Source: Chrysomallon squamiferum
Taxonomy: Eukaryota > Mollusca > Gastropoda > Neomphalida > Peltospiridae
DNA length: 64,000 bases
NCBI GenBank assembly: GCA_012295275.1
Contig: CM022675.1
Location: 6,820,832 to 6,884,831, forward strand
Direction: 5' to 3'
The notes under the pieces were generated by a model, which saw only the letters and a list, made by a program, of their open reading frames with translations, did no database searches and was not told the DNA's origin. Numbering within the stretch: position 1 is the stretch's first letter; each line of letters begins with the position of its first letter. Position numbers and translations under genes: made by a program. Below, piece by piece: positions 40,351 to 51,482 of the stretch.

Positions 40351-43300
40351 CATTATTATTATTATCATTATTTCAGAAAATCTGTGATAGGCAGTATGGT
40401 ATACACAAGGTACATGCAAACTATGCGAGAGTGTTTGGAGAGTGGAGTACTATAGAAAAAGACATGGCTGAAGCCCTACAAAGCACTGGACACTACATGG
40501 ATGTGTGAGTCTTTCATGTTTTGGATGCTACAGTATTACAGAAATAATTTGGCTTACGAAAAGCTTTGCAAATCCTGCCAATTTATTTATGAGAAAAATC
40601 ATGAGTTGCTTCCCTTTGAAATTATTAATATTATTATTACTGTTGTTATTGTTTGGTGTTTTTTTTATATATATATATATATCAGATAAAGTGTTATCAA
40701 TAAATGCTATATCAGAAGAAGAATTATTGTTCATATTATTTATTATTATTGTTATTGTTATTGTTATTATCTTTATTATATTATTATTATTCTTCATTAT
40801 ATGATTATTATTATAACTACTGCTACTGCTACTACCATCATTATTATTAATATTACTACTAATACTAACATTATTATTATCGTCATTATTACCATTATTA
40901 TCTTTAGCATCATCATCATCATCATCATCATCATTATTATTATCATCATCATCCTTATTATCTTCGTCATCATTACCATCACCATCATCGTCATCATCAT
41001 CATTATTATTATTACAGATATGCATCATCAATAGATGCTATACTGGAGGAGACAGAACAGTATGCTGATCAGTTGAAGGAGTATTTGGCGTTTGGCGAGT
41101 CGCTGAGGTCGGTGTGCAGGAAGTACGAGTGTCTACAGTATGACTTGGAGAAAGCAGAAGACAGCCTCTCATACAAAGCTTCACAGCGAGACATGATTGT
41201 AAGTGTCGTCCATATTTTATTTGAAGTATAATTTTTTAACGTTTTTTTATATAAAATGTGTTGTCAAAATTTTATTTGATGTATAATTTTTTAACGTTTT
41301 TTTACTTAAAATGTGTTGTCGAAATTTTATTTGAAGTATAATTTTTTAATGTATTTTATATAAAATGGAAGTTTTGTTTTAAAATATAATTGTTTTTGTT
41401 TTTACGTATTTTATATAAAATACAAATTTTGTAATGATTTCATTTCAAATATGATTTATTTATGTTTATTTTATATAAAATGTAAGTTTTCTTATCCAGT
41501 TTGTTTTAAAATATTATTTTCTTTTATGTATTTCATAAAATATAAATTTGTTAATAGTTTTATTTCAAATATAATTTTATTTACGTTTTTTAATATAAAA
41601 TATAAGTTTTCTTACCCAGTTTGTTTTAAAATATAAGTTTTGTTATTCTGATTTTATTTGAAATATAATTTTGTTCTTCATTTATGTTTATTTTAAATAA
41701 GTTTAATTAAAATACGAGCTTTGTTCCTCAAATTTTGTTTGAAATATAAATTTTGTTATTAAACTTTGATTTAAAATATAAATTTTGTTACTCAAATTTT
41801 AATAAAATAAATGTTTATTTTATTCAGTTTTTATTTATATAAAAGATTTTTAATACACATTTTATCGAAAATACTAGTTTTGTTGCTCAGTTTTTATTTA
41901 AAATTATGTTTGGAATATAAATTTTGTATACCAGACTTATTTGAAAATACAGAAAATATAATTTTATCAGTCAGATATTATTTTAAAATGTTATTCAGAT
42001 GTTACCCAATTTTTACTTAAAATACAAGTTTTTTGAATTTTATTAAAATATTTTTAAATATAAGTTTTGTTTACTCAAATTCTATTTAATATTTAAATTT
42101 TTATTTTATTATTCAAATAACTTGAGTACATATAATAATTTCTTTTTATTTTGTTCTTTTTTTTCTTTAATGTGTCTTTGCTAGCAGCAAGGAAAATCTC
42201 CTGGCAGTTTTTCTATCAGTGGAATGAAAAGTAAAATATTTGGAAACGACACACCTGAACAGCGAGAACAGAAACTGAAACAACTGGAGGAGCAGATCAA
42301 GCAAGCAGAGGTAGACCTGAAGCAAACAAACGAAGAAACCGCGTAAGTGATACACAGAAAATTTATTTGTTGATCAACAAGGAAATGGGGGTTTGTATTT
42401 GTTGTTATTTTGTTAATAAGTGAAGAAATGGGGTTTATATTTGTTAATAAGTGAAGAAATGGGGTTTATATTTGTTAATAAGTAAAGAAATGAGGTTTAT
42501 ATTTGTTAATAAGTAAAGAAATGAGGTTTATATTTGTTAATAAGTAAAGAAATGAAGTTTATATTTGTTAATAAGTGAAGAAATGGGGTTTATATTTGTT
42601 TATATTTTGTTAATAAGTAAAGAAATGAAGTTTATAGTTGTTAATAAGTAAAGAAATGAGGTTTATATTTGTTATTATTTTGTTACTAAGTGAAGAAATG
42701 AGGTTTATATTTGTTATTATTTTGTTAATAAGTGAAGAAATGAGGTTTATATTTGTTAATACATTATTAATAAGTGAAGAAATGGGGTTTATATTTGTTA
42801 ATAAGTAAAGAAATGGGGTTTGTATTTGTTATTATTTTGTTAATATGTGATGAAATGAATTTTGTATTTGTTATTATTTTGTTAATAAGTGAAGAAATGA
42901 GGTTTATATTTGTTAATATTTTGTTAATAACTGAAGAAATGAGGTTTATATTTGTTAATATTTTGTTAATAAGTGAAGAAATGAGGTTTATATTTGTTAA
43001 TATTTTGTTAATAAGTGAAGTAATGAATTTTATATTTGTTATTATTTTGTTATTATTTTGTTAATAAGTGATAAAAAGAAGTTTATATCGTTAGCTTATC
43101 AAGCATAGAATATATTTTTATTTTGTAACTTTTGGTTAATCACTGGTACAACTAAAATAATCAGAGAAATGGTTCTTATCTTTGATTAAGAAGTAAGTAA
43201 TTGGTTTAAAAACTAAAATAAAAAACAGGCTGAGGCAGTATTGAAATAAATGAACAAAGAAAGAGCATATTTTGTCACCTTTGGTTAAATAACAAAAAAA

Positions 43301-44380
43301 TTTGGTTTTAAGATAAAAATGAAGTTGTTTGGTACAGTGTAAAATTGTTTTTTGATTTTTTTTTTTTTTTTTATATTTTATTAATCTGTATTTTAATCTA
43401 TATATAATTTTTTTTTTATTTAGCAAATTTGTAGAAGCTGCTCTGAGAGACATAGAAAGATTCAAAAGGCAGAAAGCAAAAGATTTAAAAGAAATTTTTA
43501 CTAATTTTGCAATTATGCAGATAAAGGAATGCAAGAAGGTTTGTTTTATATTAGACTTTAATAATAATTTATGTCATATATAACTCATTAAGCTTTGTTC
43601 TGGGTTGTGCACTCACTCATAAAGGCTGTCAAATTTTAGCTCTGATGTAAGATGTAATTACCAGGAATTCTTATACTGATGGGTCCAGAGGATTGTATGA
43701 GTTAGATCTGAAGACAAAAAATAAACTGAAAGAGAAAATCTAAAACAAATTTCTGTTATAAGTAATAACTTTGTAGTAGAACAGATGTAATTATATTTTA
43801 ACTTGATTCCAAAAAAATTAACTAATTTACAGGGCATTGATAAAAAAATATAAAAAAAAATCTGTGTTTATAATAACTTTGTACTAGAATACATGTAGAT
43901 ATATATATATATATTAAATTGATTCTAAAAATCTTGACTCTAATATAACATGTAATTACTGGGAATTCCTATACTGAGTGGTGCAAAGGATTGTATGAGT
44001 TAGCTCTGAAAATTGAAAATATGAAGAACCTTTGTTATAGCCAATAACTTTGTACCAGAATAGATGTAGTTATATATTAACTTGTTGCTAAAAAATCCTA
44101 GTTCTAATTTACAGGTATTGCTAAGAAAATATAAAAAAAAAAGTCTGTAATAAAATATATTTTTGTAGTTGAATAGATGTAATTATATATTAAGTTGTTG
44201 CTAAAAAATCTTAACTCTAATTTACAGGGCATTGATAAGAAAATATAAAAATTTAAGTAATACTTTTGTACTAGAATAGATATATTTATATATTCACTTG
44301 TTTCTAAAAAAAAATTTAACTCTAATTTACAGGGAATTGCTATATGGACGAGTGCAAAAGATTGTATCAGCAAGATTTGA
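35686..44380 (+). CDS. SNX4: Sorting nexin 4 (PX plus BAR), 13 coding exons
   Basis: Exons 35686-35800, 36289-36364, 36556-36694, 37147-37224, 38400-38471, 39075-39122, 39306-39361, 39811-39883, 40377-40504, 41018-41198, 42185-42342, 43424-43538 and 44333-44380 join to 1287 nt (428 residues). That is close to the roughly 450 residues of vertebrate SNX4. The PX domain spans about residues 38-155 and includes the WRRYSEFELLR phosphoinositide-site motif and IPPLPEKK. The rest forms a BAR-type helical domain with family blocks such as DSRLKALNASFRLK, FGEWSTIEKDMAEAL and TPEQREQKLKQLEEQIK. It ends WTSAKDCISKI. SNX4 binds PI3P on early endosomes and, with SNX7 or SNX30, drives recycling and autophagy trafficking. 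Only the exon 1-2 junction is doubtful. Confidence 0.93.
35801..36288. other. SNX4 intron 1, ending in a (TTA)n tract
   Basis: The stretch is AT-rich, with a pure (TTA)18-type run at 36197-36251 directly before the PX exon. Acceptor-like sites are TATCCCAG (ending 36186), TTTAGCAG (ending 36196) and CATTACAG (ending 36288). The first and third share the phase needed by the donor at 35801. Confidence 0.6.
36289..36364 (+). CDS. SNX4: SNX4 exon 2, start of the PX domain
   Basis: After the acceptor CATTACAG it encodes SEPEKRTNTSMKMQDTFIVY and LVETR. The last two bases (AG, phase 2) precede the donor GTATTA at 36365. The frame stays open upstream through the (TTA)n tract, and the residues just upstream (LLQWMDITV) resemble the first PX strand of other SNX4 proteins. 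The exon may therefore really begin at 36187, adding 34 residues including about 18 tyrosines. The downstream part is firm; the 5' edge is not. Confidence 0.75.
36556..36694 (+). CDS. SNX4: SNX4 exon 3, core of the PX domain
   Basis: The exon lies between CCACCAAG and GTGACT, phase 2 to 0. It encodes RVTDENMKGYGERTTSLW, then RRYSEFELLRNYLDIMYP and AIVIPPLPEKK. The RRYSEF block and the PPLPEK loop are hallmark PX-domain elements that contact PI3P and the membrane. Confidence 0.95.
37147..37224 (+). CDS. SNX4: SNX4 exon 4, end of the PX domain
   Basis: This exon has 26 codons, phase 0 at both ends, between TTTTCGTAG and GTTTTT. It encodes ASYTWLNSPTDKLDPEFVER and RRNALE. The donor GTTTTT is weak by consensus. 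If not used, the frame runs 13 more codons to TAA at 37264. Confidence 0.9.
37231..37575. repeat. Minisatellite of about 66 bp starting 6 bp after SNX4 exon 4
   Basis: Units contain AATAGCTTAATACAGTTAGT, AACAACTTAC, CATTACAGATAATT and TATTTATTTGTATTTAC. Five copies run from 37231 to about 37575. Each copy carries a TTACAG acceptor-like site. The first copy forms the intronic read-through frame after exon 4. Confidence 0.88.
37576..38399. other. SNX4 intron 4, remainder
   Basis: No exon is visible. The sequence is AT-rich but less repetitive than elsewhere, without long microsatellites. It ends in TTTTTTTTCAG, a strong acceptor. Confidence 0.7.
38400..38471 (+). CDS. SNX4: SNX4 exon 5
   Basis: This exon has 24 codons, phase 0 at both ends, from TTTTTCAG to GTAATA. 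It encodes IFLLRVAAHPVICNDKIFMG and FLQQ, the helix at the end of the PX domain (family pattern LLRIASHP). The match to SNX4 is clear. Confidence 0.93.
38472..39074. other. SNX4 intron 5
   Basis: The intron has a short TCTG tract near 38490-38510 and AT-rich DNA without a coding signal. Open frames of 66-92 codons at 38570-38912 are Phe/Ile/Leu-rich AT artefacts. The acceptor is TTTGTTGCAG. Confidence 0.75.
39075..39122 (+). CDS. SNX4: SNX4 exon 6
   Basis: This is a short symmetric exon of 16 codons (phase 0-0) between TTGTTGCAG and GTAAGT. It encodes ENSWKDLVYATDFQSK, matching the SNX4 linker from PX to BAR. Confidence 0.9.
39306..39361 (+). CDS. SNX4: SNX4 exon 7
   Basis: This 56-nt exon (phase 0 to 2) lies between GATTTTCAG and GTCAGT. 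It encodes ADSRLKALNASFRLKKPD plus AG of the next codon. The block is highly characteristic of SNX4. Confidence 0.93.
39362..39810. other. SNX4 intron 7 with (CT)n tract
   Basis: The intron contains a short duplicated segment with CTCTAGAATGACCAGACTGT (near 39401 and 39473) and a pure (CT)n run at 39596-39641. It ends with TTTCTTTTCAG. Confidence 0.85.
39811..39883 (+). CDS. SNX4: SNX4 exon 8
   Basis: This 73-nt exon (phase 2 to 0) lies between TTCTTTTCAG and GTGAGT. It encodes RRFEEIKNYSNELENN, then ISNILKIRA, the start of the BAR helical region. Confidence 0.92.
39884..40376. repeat. SNX4 intron 8: compound TTA/TTG/TAC microsatellite
   Basis: Nearly the whole intron is trinucleotide repeat: TTG runs, TGC/TAC around 40094-40130, then ATTACT/ATT repeats to 40371. 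It ends TTTCAG directly before exon 9. The Leu- and Ile-rich open frames on both strands are artefacts. Confidence 0.92.
40377..40504 (+). CDS. SNX4: SNX4 exon 9
   Basis: This 128-nt exon (phase 0 to 2) lies between TTATTTCAG and GTGAGT. It encodes KICDRQYGIHKVHANYARVF, then GEWSTIEKDMAEALQS and TGHYMDV. These are BAR-domain helix sequences typical of SNX4. Confidence 0.95.
40505..41017. other. SNX4 intron 9 with ATT/ATC microsatellite
   Basis: After about 230 nt of mixed sequence the intron becomes ATT/TTG/ATC repeat (40735-41013). It ends TATTACAG. Asp/Asn-rich - strand frames are repeat translation. Confidence 0.85.
41018..41198 (+). CDS. SNX4: SNX4 exon 10
   Basis: This 181-nt exon (phase 2 to 0) lies between TATTACAG and GTAAGT. 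It encodes YASSIDAILEETEQYADQLK, EYLAFGESLRSVCRKYEC and LQYDLEKAEDSLSYKASQRD, ending MI. It is GC-richer than its flanks and strongly SNX4-like. Confidence 0.95.
41199..42184. repeat. SNX4 intron 10: degenerate repeat of about 55-65 bp
   Basis: Units of the type TTTATTTGAAGTATAATTTT followed by ACGTTTTTTATATAAAAT and AAGTTTTG recur roughly a dozen times with increasing divergence. No coding signal is seen. Confidence 0.75.
42185..42342 (+). CDS. SNX4: SNX4 exon 11 with NAGNAG acceptor
   Basis: The acceptor is TTTGCTAGCAG, giving two possible starts three bases apart, 42185 and 42188. They differ by one Gln codon. The exon encodes QQGKSPGSFSISGMKSKIFG, NDTPEQREQKLKQLEEQI, then KQAEVDLKQTNEET and two bases (phase 2). 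The donor is GTAAGT. The TPEQRE block is diagnostic of SNX4. Confidence 0.94.
42343..43423. repeat. SNX4 intron 11: minisatellite of about 35-45 bp
   Basis: From about 42370 to 43090, units of AAGTGAAGAAATGAGGTTTA followed by TATTTGTTAAT, with an optional ATTTTGTTAAT, recur about seventeen times. The remaining part to 43423 is AT-rich and ends TTATTTAG. Confidence 0.88.
43424..43538 (+). CDS. SNX4: SNX4 exon 12
   Basis: This 115-nt exon (phase 2 to 0) lies between TTTATTTAG and GTTTGT. It encodes AKFVEAALRDIERFKRQKAK, then DLKEIFTNFAIMQIKECKK. It is the last BAR helix. Confidence 0.94.
43620..44345 (+). repeat. Repeat carrying serial copies of the SNX4 terminal-exon acceptor
   Basis: Five older copies precede the real terminal exon. 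Two long ones, near 43655 and 43955, contain GGAATTC(T/C)TATACTGA and AGGATTGTATGAGTTAG, close to the exon itself, but have lost the AG acceptor. Three others, at about 43821, 44103 and 44217, keep CTAATTTACAG followed by GGCATTGATAA or GTATTGCTAAG. Between them lie matching blocks such as AATAACTTTGTA(C/G)TAGAA and TAGATGTA(A/G)TTATATATTAA. Confidence 0.88.
44333..44380 (+). CDS. SNX4: SNX4 terminal coding exon
   Basis: After the acceptor AATTTACAG it encodes GIAIWTSAKDCISKI and stops at TGA 44378-44380. This matches the conserved SNX4 C-terminus in length and spacing. The exon is the most 3' copy of a tandem repeat and the only one that keeps the conserved frame. Confidence 0.93.
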   Translation, partial: GIAIWTSAKDCISKI

Positions 44381-44885
44381 AGATAGAAAATAAACTGAAA
44401 TTTATTTACAGAATATGAAGAATTCACGAAGAAAACAAAAATATTAAATATTTAGAGAACAAAAGATTTAGCTTCTCTCAAGTCATTCCTGTCACAGTGG
44501 CTTGGATTGTGTTCATTCAGGCATGAAATTCCTCAATTCCTTTGTTTCGTTTACTTCTCTGTAGACTTTAAAGTATACCTATTGTGATGCAGATTTAGTC
44601 TCGATAATTTTTTGTTTTTTAAATCTTACGAATGACTATTTTTATTTTTTATTGAAAAAGTGTAGTTGTGGAGCTGAAAACTTACTGCATAAATACATTT
44701 TTATGTTTGCAAGTGATATTTTTAATTTTTATTTTTTATTTTTATTTTTACTTTTTTTACTTTTTTTTTTTGAAATTCACGTTGTGAAGTGAAGATGTAT
44801 TCTATACACATTAGTAATGGCAATATTGTTTATTTACAATTTAGATCAGTTTTTGCTGACAATAAACTGTGGTAATGTTATGACA
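44381..44885 (+). other. Probable SNX4 3' untranslated region with poly(A) signal
   Basis: About 480 nt of non-repetitive AT-rich DNA follow the stop. AATAAA at 44861-44866 is followed by a GT-rich element (CTGTGGTAATGTTATG), a reasonable cleavage and polyadenylation site. Confidence 0.5.
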
Positions 44886-47239
44886 AGAGATTCATTATGG
44901 ACTAGCAGTATTATGAATTACAGAGATATGGTAAAAAAAAAAAAAGTAATAATAATAACCAGAAAATAATACTAATAATGAAGAAAACAGAATATAATAA
45001 ATATAGTTAACAGCTTAACCTCTGATAAAGGGTTATGAATTTCCTATAAGAGTCATTTATGTATTTCTTCATTTCTTTTTTTCGTTTTCCTTTATTTCTT
45101 TCTTTCTTTATTTATTACTTTCTCTGTACAGTGACAGAAAGTACACAGAACAATAACATAAAATATAAAACTTCACAAAATATAAGACATCAGAAGTATA
45201 AAACCAGTGTATTGTATTTTTCTGCCACACTTAATTCTTAGCAAAGATTGGGTTGAGGAATAATAACAGTTAACTTGGAATTTAATAGAACGTATTTACA
45301 GAGATACGATTGCACCCTATCAGGCATATTTTTAACAAAAAAAACCTTTAAAAATGACCCCAATCAGTTTTCTCAGTATATTTTGTAAAATGATTAGTTG
45401 CTGAATTCCATAGGATCACTGTAATAAAAAAAAAAACCTTGACAGATTAGGTGGAATATACAAAATATATTCAAGATGCTAATGCCCAGATGTATTCTCT
45501 ATGCTAATGCCATATATACTTTGTCTCGTATACCTCATTTATTGATTTAAAAAAATGATTTGTAAATTGAAAAAAAATGTTTATAGCATGTAAAAAGAAT
45601 ATAAAAATATTAGCATGTTTATACCACTTGTTGTTTTCAAGCACAGGCAATATCTTTGCAAGCCAAAGGGATTTTGCCATTAGTGTTGCCATAGAGTGAG
45701 ATTAGTGATTTTCATTGGTTGCTGAGATTGTTGTATTAACCAATCACATTGTTTGTTTCTGAATTCGTTTTGTTAGAGGTACTGGCATTGGTTTAATTTA
45801 TTGACCATCATTTATGTGATAAATACTATTTATATTTTGAAATGTACTGGATTATTTTATAAGAAATCATTTTATGAAGGTTAATGTTAAACATAAATTT
45901 TGAATTTTACACAATACACATTAACAAGAAAAATACTACTAGATAAGATAAAAATATTACCTAAATGGTTTTTAATAAATTAAGAATCAATTGTGAATAA
46001 AAGATAAAATTTTCTATAAGAAATGAAATATATATATATGTTATTATCATATTTTACTATTAGAATAGTCTCATAAATTAATTTATTAAAGTTGTAAGTT
46101 TGAAGTATAAATTATTTTTACACTGTACTTCTATTCATATACCACAAAATCATTTCAGTGTTAACACAGTTATTATCATTATTATTATTTATTTGTTTTT
46201 TTATTTCTTTAAAAAACCATCTGCCTCTGATTTTTGTTACAATTTTGTGATTTTTATTGTCTTCTTACTATTATTTTTACATTTTGTAAAAAAATAATAA
46301 TAAAATAAATAAATAAATAAATAATAATTATTATTATTATTATAATGCCAACCAAATACATTTATTTTTTGAATATATTATTTATTTATTTATTTTACAT
46401 TTTAACTAAATAAACCATTGTTATGATTCTAGTCCATTCTAGCTGCATTCTAAGAAGTCTGGAGGAAATCTGGATTCTTGGTTGCAAAGTTGCAATAGGG
46501 AAAGACAAATTAATAGTAATAAAATAAGAGAAAATATTGTATATGCATATGAATAGTTTATCTAAATTACAGTGTAATGTATTTCTTTTTCTTTTTTTTT
46601 TATTATTATTATTACTATTTTTTTTTATTATTATTATTATTATTTATAACAAAAACAAATTTTTAAATTTGGCTGAATCAGTTTAATAAATAAAGTTGAA
46701 AATTTTCTTGAATAATTTGCATCAGTACATTAGTGTAATTTATAGATATCAGAGAATAATTTTCATCACATTAATTATGATATAAACGGTGTGAATTTGT
46801 GTGTGAGTGAGTGGGTGTGTGTATAAAAACATATTAATTTATTGCTATGGAATATAGGGATAAGACAAATAATTTTGTTTGGAAATTCAGAAATTGTAAT
46901 TTAATGACTATAATACATTACATAAACAAAGTGCAATATTTTCTATATGTTAATGTTTAAAATGAATACTTTATGTATTATTATTATTAGCTTGGCAGTT
47001 TATTATACATGTATTTTTTTTTTCTGTGTAGAATGAGAGGGTGGGCAATCATAATTACTTGACAAACAGACTGTGGGTCTAAGTAATTAAGACTTTTATT
47101 TAGCTCTGAAATTCACTGACAAATGATGCACTGCAAACTAATAAACTGCTTTATAAGCTGAGTCAGACTAAATTTTCAAAGTTACTGTTTTTGTTAATAT
47201 CATTTAATTAACTAATATTTTTTTGATTGATTGATTACC

Positions 47240-47275
<36 letters not shown>

Positions 47276-47380
47276 TTATTAATATTAGTGTTATTGTCAT
47301 TGAAAACAACCTCATCTGTTAAAAAAGTAATGAAAACAAAAGCAGTTATAAGATTGTTTATTATATATTTTGTATTTATT

Positions 47381-47433
<53 letters not shown>

Positions 47434-48441
47434 TAAATGAAAGAAAACAGAAATATTTAAGTCTTTTAGAATCAATTTGTAATAGATGATCAATCACTGA
47501 TACGAAAAAATAAATAATTCACTGTTAGGGTAGTTTCATAAAATCTTCATCAATCTGCAATCATGAGGTAAAAAATTCATTATTATCGTGGGACCAGTAT
47601 ACTGTGTTGAATGTTGTGAAAAAATAATAAATATTTAATATGTGTCAATAAATATTATGTACCATATGAATTTTGTTTTTGTTGTTATTAACCATTTTGT
47701 GAAACTGAAAAGTGCAATGAGACCTAAAACAAAATGGAAGCAGACTTAATCGTTATGTCCCTCACAAAATGTGTTTTACAAATTAATAAATGCTGTAAAA
47801 TTCCAAATATATAATAAGAAGTGATCTTTGGTTACTGTCGAATTTGAATCCATCATTATTTTAAATAACTTTTTAATTTATTTAATTTATTGGCAATTTT
47901 GATATTCTATGTTGAATGTTTGAAAAAAAAAAAAACGCGGTTTATTTCTTTTTCACAAGAACTGTTTCTGTTGAAAACCTAACCTAAATTTTGTTCATTT
48001 ACCGCGTTTATACAGTTAATACACCACACTTTTGTTATCTTTTGTGGGAACGTAATTTCAACGGCAATGCCCCCGACCAAAAAAAAAAAAACAAACAACA
48101 ACAACATGGGAACGTAATATTGCCATTTTTAAGTTTTTTAAATTAACAGAGTTACTTCCCTTCATCTAACTAGCCATCAGCTGTTAGAATTAAGTTCAGT
48201 CAGGTCATTTGTTTCGTTATTCATTATTAGATTTTATTGTTAACAGAACGAAATAATCATCATGAAAGTAATCATAACAAAACTGTCCCATAAAGCCTTC
48301 CAGTTAATTAGTAGCTATAAAGTTGTATACAAACGTAATAATATAAAAAGCCAATCAGAACACTATTTTAATACATAACATAAAACAAAGAGTAGAGCTT
48401 TTTTGTTTTATCCATTATCATTAGTATATTGTTATTATTGC

Positions 48442-48488
<47 letters not shown>

Positions 48489-48910
48489 TGTCATCACCAT
48501 CATCACCATCATCATCATCATTATTACTACTGTTACTACTATTACTGCTACAACTACCATTATTATTGTTATTGTTCTTGTTGTTTGAAAAAGTAATGTT
48601 TATTCACATCATTTGTTTTTCACAGTAAAAGAATCAATCTTAAGTCTGTTACAAGAATGTCTGCAGTCACTTATCCACTTTACCTACAAATTTTAACAGC
48701 TTAGGTCTGATGGAAATTTACCGTGAACATCAAAACGGTTTCCGAGAATAAATTAACGTCTACAAGTGGTAAAAGTGAATTGTTTTTGAACGGTTACATG
48801 TATCTTTTTAGAAAGATTCTTTAAGTTTTCTGCTCGAAGTTTAGAGGTAGCCCCACGCCCGGTTTATCAAAGAACTCTGAATTTGTGAAAACTGACCACA
48901 TTCTCTCTCA

Positions 48911-48963
<53 letters not shown>

Positions 48964-49799
48964 CTAATTTCATTTGAAGCTTAGAAACTCTTTAAGATAT
49001 ACATAAACGTCTAGATGAAAGTTTTCATGACTTATTCAAGATAATTCAGAATCGTATTTTAACTACAAAATTTCAGTCCAGTTGTTATGCGTTTCGATGT
49101 TATCTATTTTTATGTGCGTTTGTAACACTGCATATGTGTATGCTGTGTGTGTGTGTGTGTGCGTGCGTGCGTTTGTGTTCGAGTACGTTTCTAAGACTGC
49201 GACGCCCTAGATCAACTGTTATTGAAATAAAATTTCTGCCCTGTAAATATATATATTTAAATATCCGTTACCTACTAAATTCTTTCTTTTTTTCTTTATA
49301 TTTATTTATTTATTTTTGTCAGAAATATTATAAAAGCTAATTTCATGATAAAAAATATAACTATTTACGAAGACTAGTAGCGACATGTGTTCAAACTTAG
49401 GGCATGTCAATACGCTCTTGAAAACATTTTTTTTTTCTTTTTCTTTTTTCCGTTTTTTCCTCTTTTTTTTTAAGCGCACTTGACAATTCCTTCCAGTCGA
49501 TAGTCTTGTTTAGAAATATGTAGAATTCCTTTACAATGCTGGGTCACTGCATAATTACGGTTAGATTTCTTTTCGGCAATTTCCTTACACATGCAACTTT
49601 GGTCTCCTCCCCCTTAACCCAAATATTTATAGTTTTAAAAATCTTGAGAATCTTGCGTAGTTCACCACGTCTTTGCAGCGAAATTAAAAATTATGGTAAT
49701 GGAATATCGTTTTGCACAAATAGCCAAAATATTTTTGGTGTTTGTTTTGGGTGCAATATTCTCATTGAAATGTTAATATGGAATATTTAGAAAAAAAAA

Positions 49800-49800
<1 letters not shown>

Positions 49801-49869
<69 letters not shown>

Positions 49870-50077
49870 TTGTTTCTTTTTCTTTTTCTTTTGTCTATTC
49901 TTTGTCGACCCTCTTGTACACTCTCTTACTATCTCTATCCTAATCATTACCGATCATGTAGAACTTAATACGGACTTGTGTATATATGTGCCATTTTAAG
50001 TAAATATTATATAATAATTTAAGCATTTATTTTGGTCTTACACTTATTCTGTTCTTCCGATCTTTCATTTAACTTTT

Positions 50078-50150
<73 letters not shown>
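49801..50150. repeat. Two long (CT)n tracts
   Basis: Pure CT runs of about 33 units each occur at 49801-49866 and 50083-50150, separated by about 215 bp of unrelated sequence. Leu/Ser and Arg/Glu frames over them are artefacts. Confidence 0.93.
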
Positions 50151-50155
<5 letters not shown>

Positions 50156-50338
50156 GAATACATATTCAAATACACTGTATACACAATCAAATGTAATTAA
50201 TTATCAAGTAGGACTCGACTGGTTGTTAGTTATATTTAATTTTCTATGAAACAAAAATAACATTGCGTAGAGTAACAAAAATAAATAAAATGTCACTGAC
50301 TGAATTCCAGCTCTTTAAATATAATCGGTGAGTACCTG

Positions 50339-50385
50339 ATAAATAAAATAAAATAAAATAAAATAAAATAAAATAAAATAAAATA
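50339..50385. repeat. (AATAA)n pentanucleotide microsatellite
   Basis: Nine to ten exact copies of AAAAT appear in a row (ATAAAATAAAATAAAAT and so on). Confidence 0.92.
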
Positions 50386-51250
50386 CTATATTATAAAATA
50401 ATATGAAATAAAATGTATTTATTTATTTATTTATTTATTATTTTACCAAAAGGCAATTGCAGTTTTCTTTCTTTATCATTATTTCAAAAAAAAAAAATTT
50501 TTGATATCGGAATGGGTGTGTGTATGAGTGCATCGGAGGTATTCGTAAAATTATCGAATTTTACCGTCTACTGAATTGTCGTCTGCTGCAACAAAAGTGC
50601 ACGTCTGCTACCCGTAACGACCTTGGCTCCGTGACGTCTGATCTAAATTGATTTTACGTAAATCTAATTTTACGCACTTGCAGAAATAGCACGCTTCAGT
50701 AAAAGTTAAATAAAAGACTTAATTCATTTATTGTCGCTTGTAATATTATTCAACTGATAACCCTAATGTTCGATAACCCTAACAAACGTTAGCATACTGG
50801 TTCAAAAGACATTCACACTGTTTAAAAACATACTATCGCTTTTTTCGAAAAGAAAAATAAATACTTTAAATATGTCAGAAACGTTCTAAATTGTTTCAGA
50901 GTGTATTTCAAGTTTGCCCCGTCTACGGTGTTATAAATCACGGTGGATCGTTTGGGTGTCCTGCAACGATTCCAAAAAGTCTGGGAAAACTCGAGGAAAC
51001 TGATTCCTATTGGAACCAGCTGTCTTTATCTACGGAGTGCCGTTTGTGTCATACATACTAGGATAATGTAGCAATGTTATAAAGTGAATTAGTGACATGG
51101 TTATATGCTTTGTTAGTAGTCGCAGTTTGCTAGTGTGATGTTTTTAACAAATAATAATAATAATCATAAAATAAATAAGAAAGAAAGAATCAAACAAACA
51201 AACAACAACAACAATAAATACTTATTTATGACAAAGTATATAATGATAAT

Positions 51251-51298
<48 letters not shown>

Positions 51299-51402
51299 CA
51301 ATTATATGATGATAATGATGATGAATAATTTCGTACCATATACATCATTGCAGTTGTTTATACAGCAACCAATGTTGGTGTGATTCCTCGTTTTTTATTA
51401 TT

Positions 51403-51405
<3 letters not shown>

Positions 51406-51481
<76 letters not shown>
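51406..51481. repeat. (GA)n microsatellite
   Basis: This is an uninterrupted run of about 38 GA units, the longest pure GA run in the intergenic space. Confidence 0.95.

Positions 51482-51482
<1 letters not shown>

Noticed and set aside
40081-40508. Long Leu- and Ile-rich frames on both strands
   Set aside because: They run through TTA/TAC microsatellites; the real coding part is only exon 9 of SNX4, in one frame.
47212-47493. Poly-Asn frame on the - strand
   Set aside because: It is produced by two (TTA)n tracts; the sequence between them has no coding signal.
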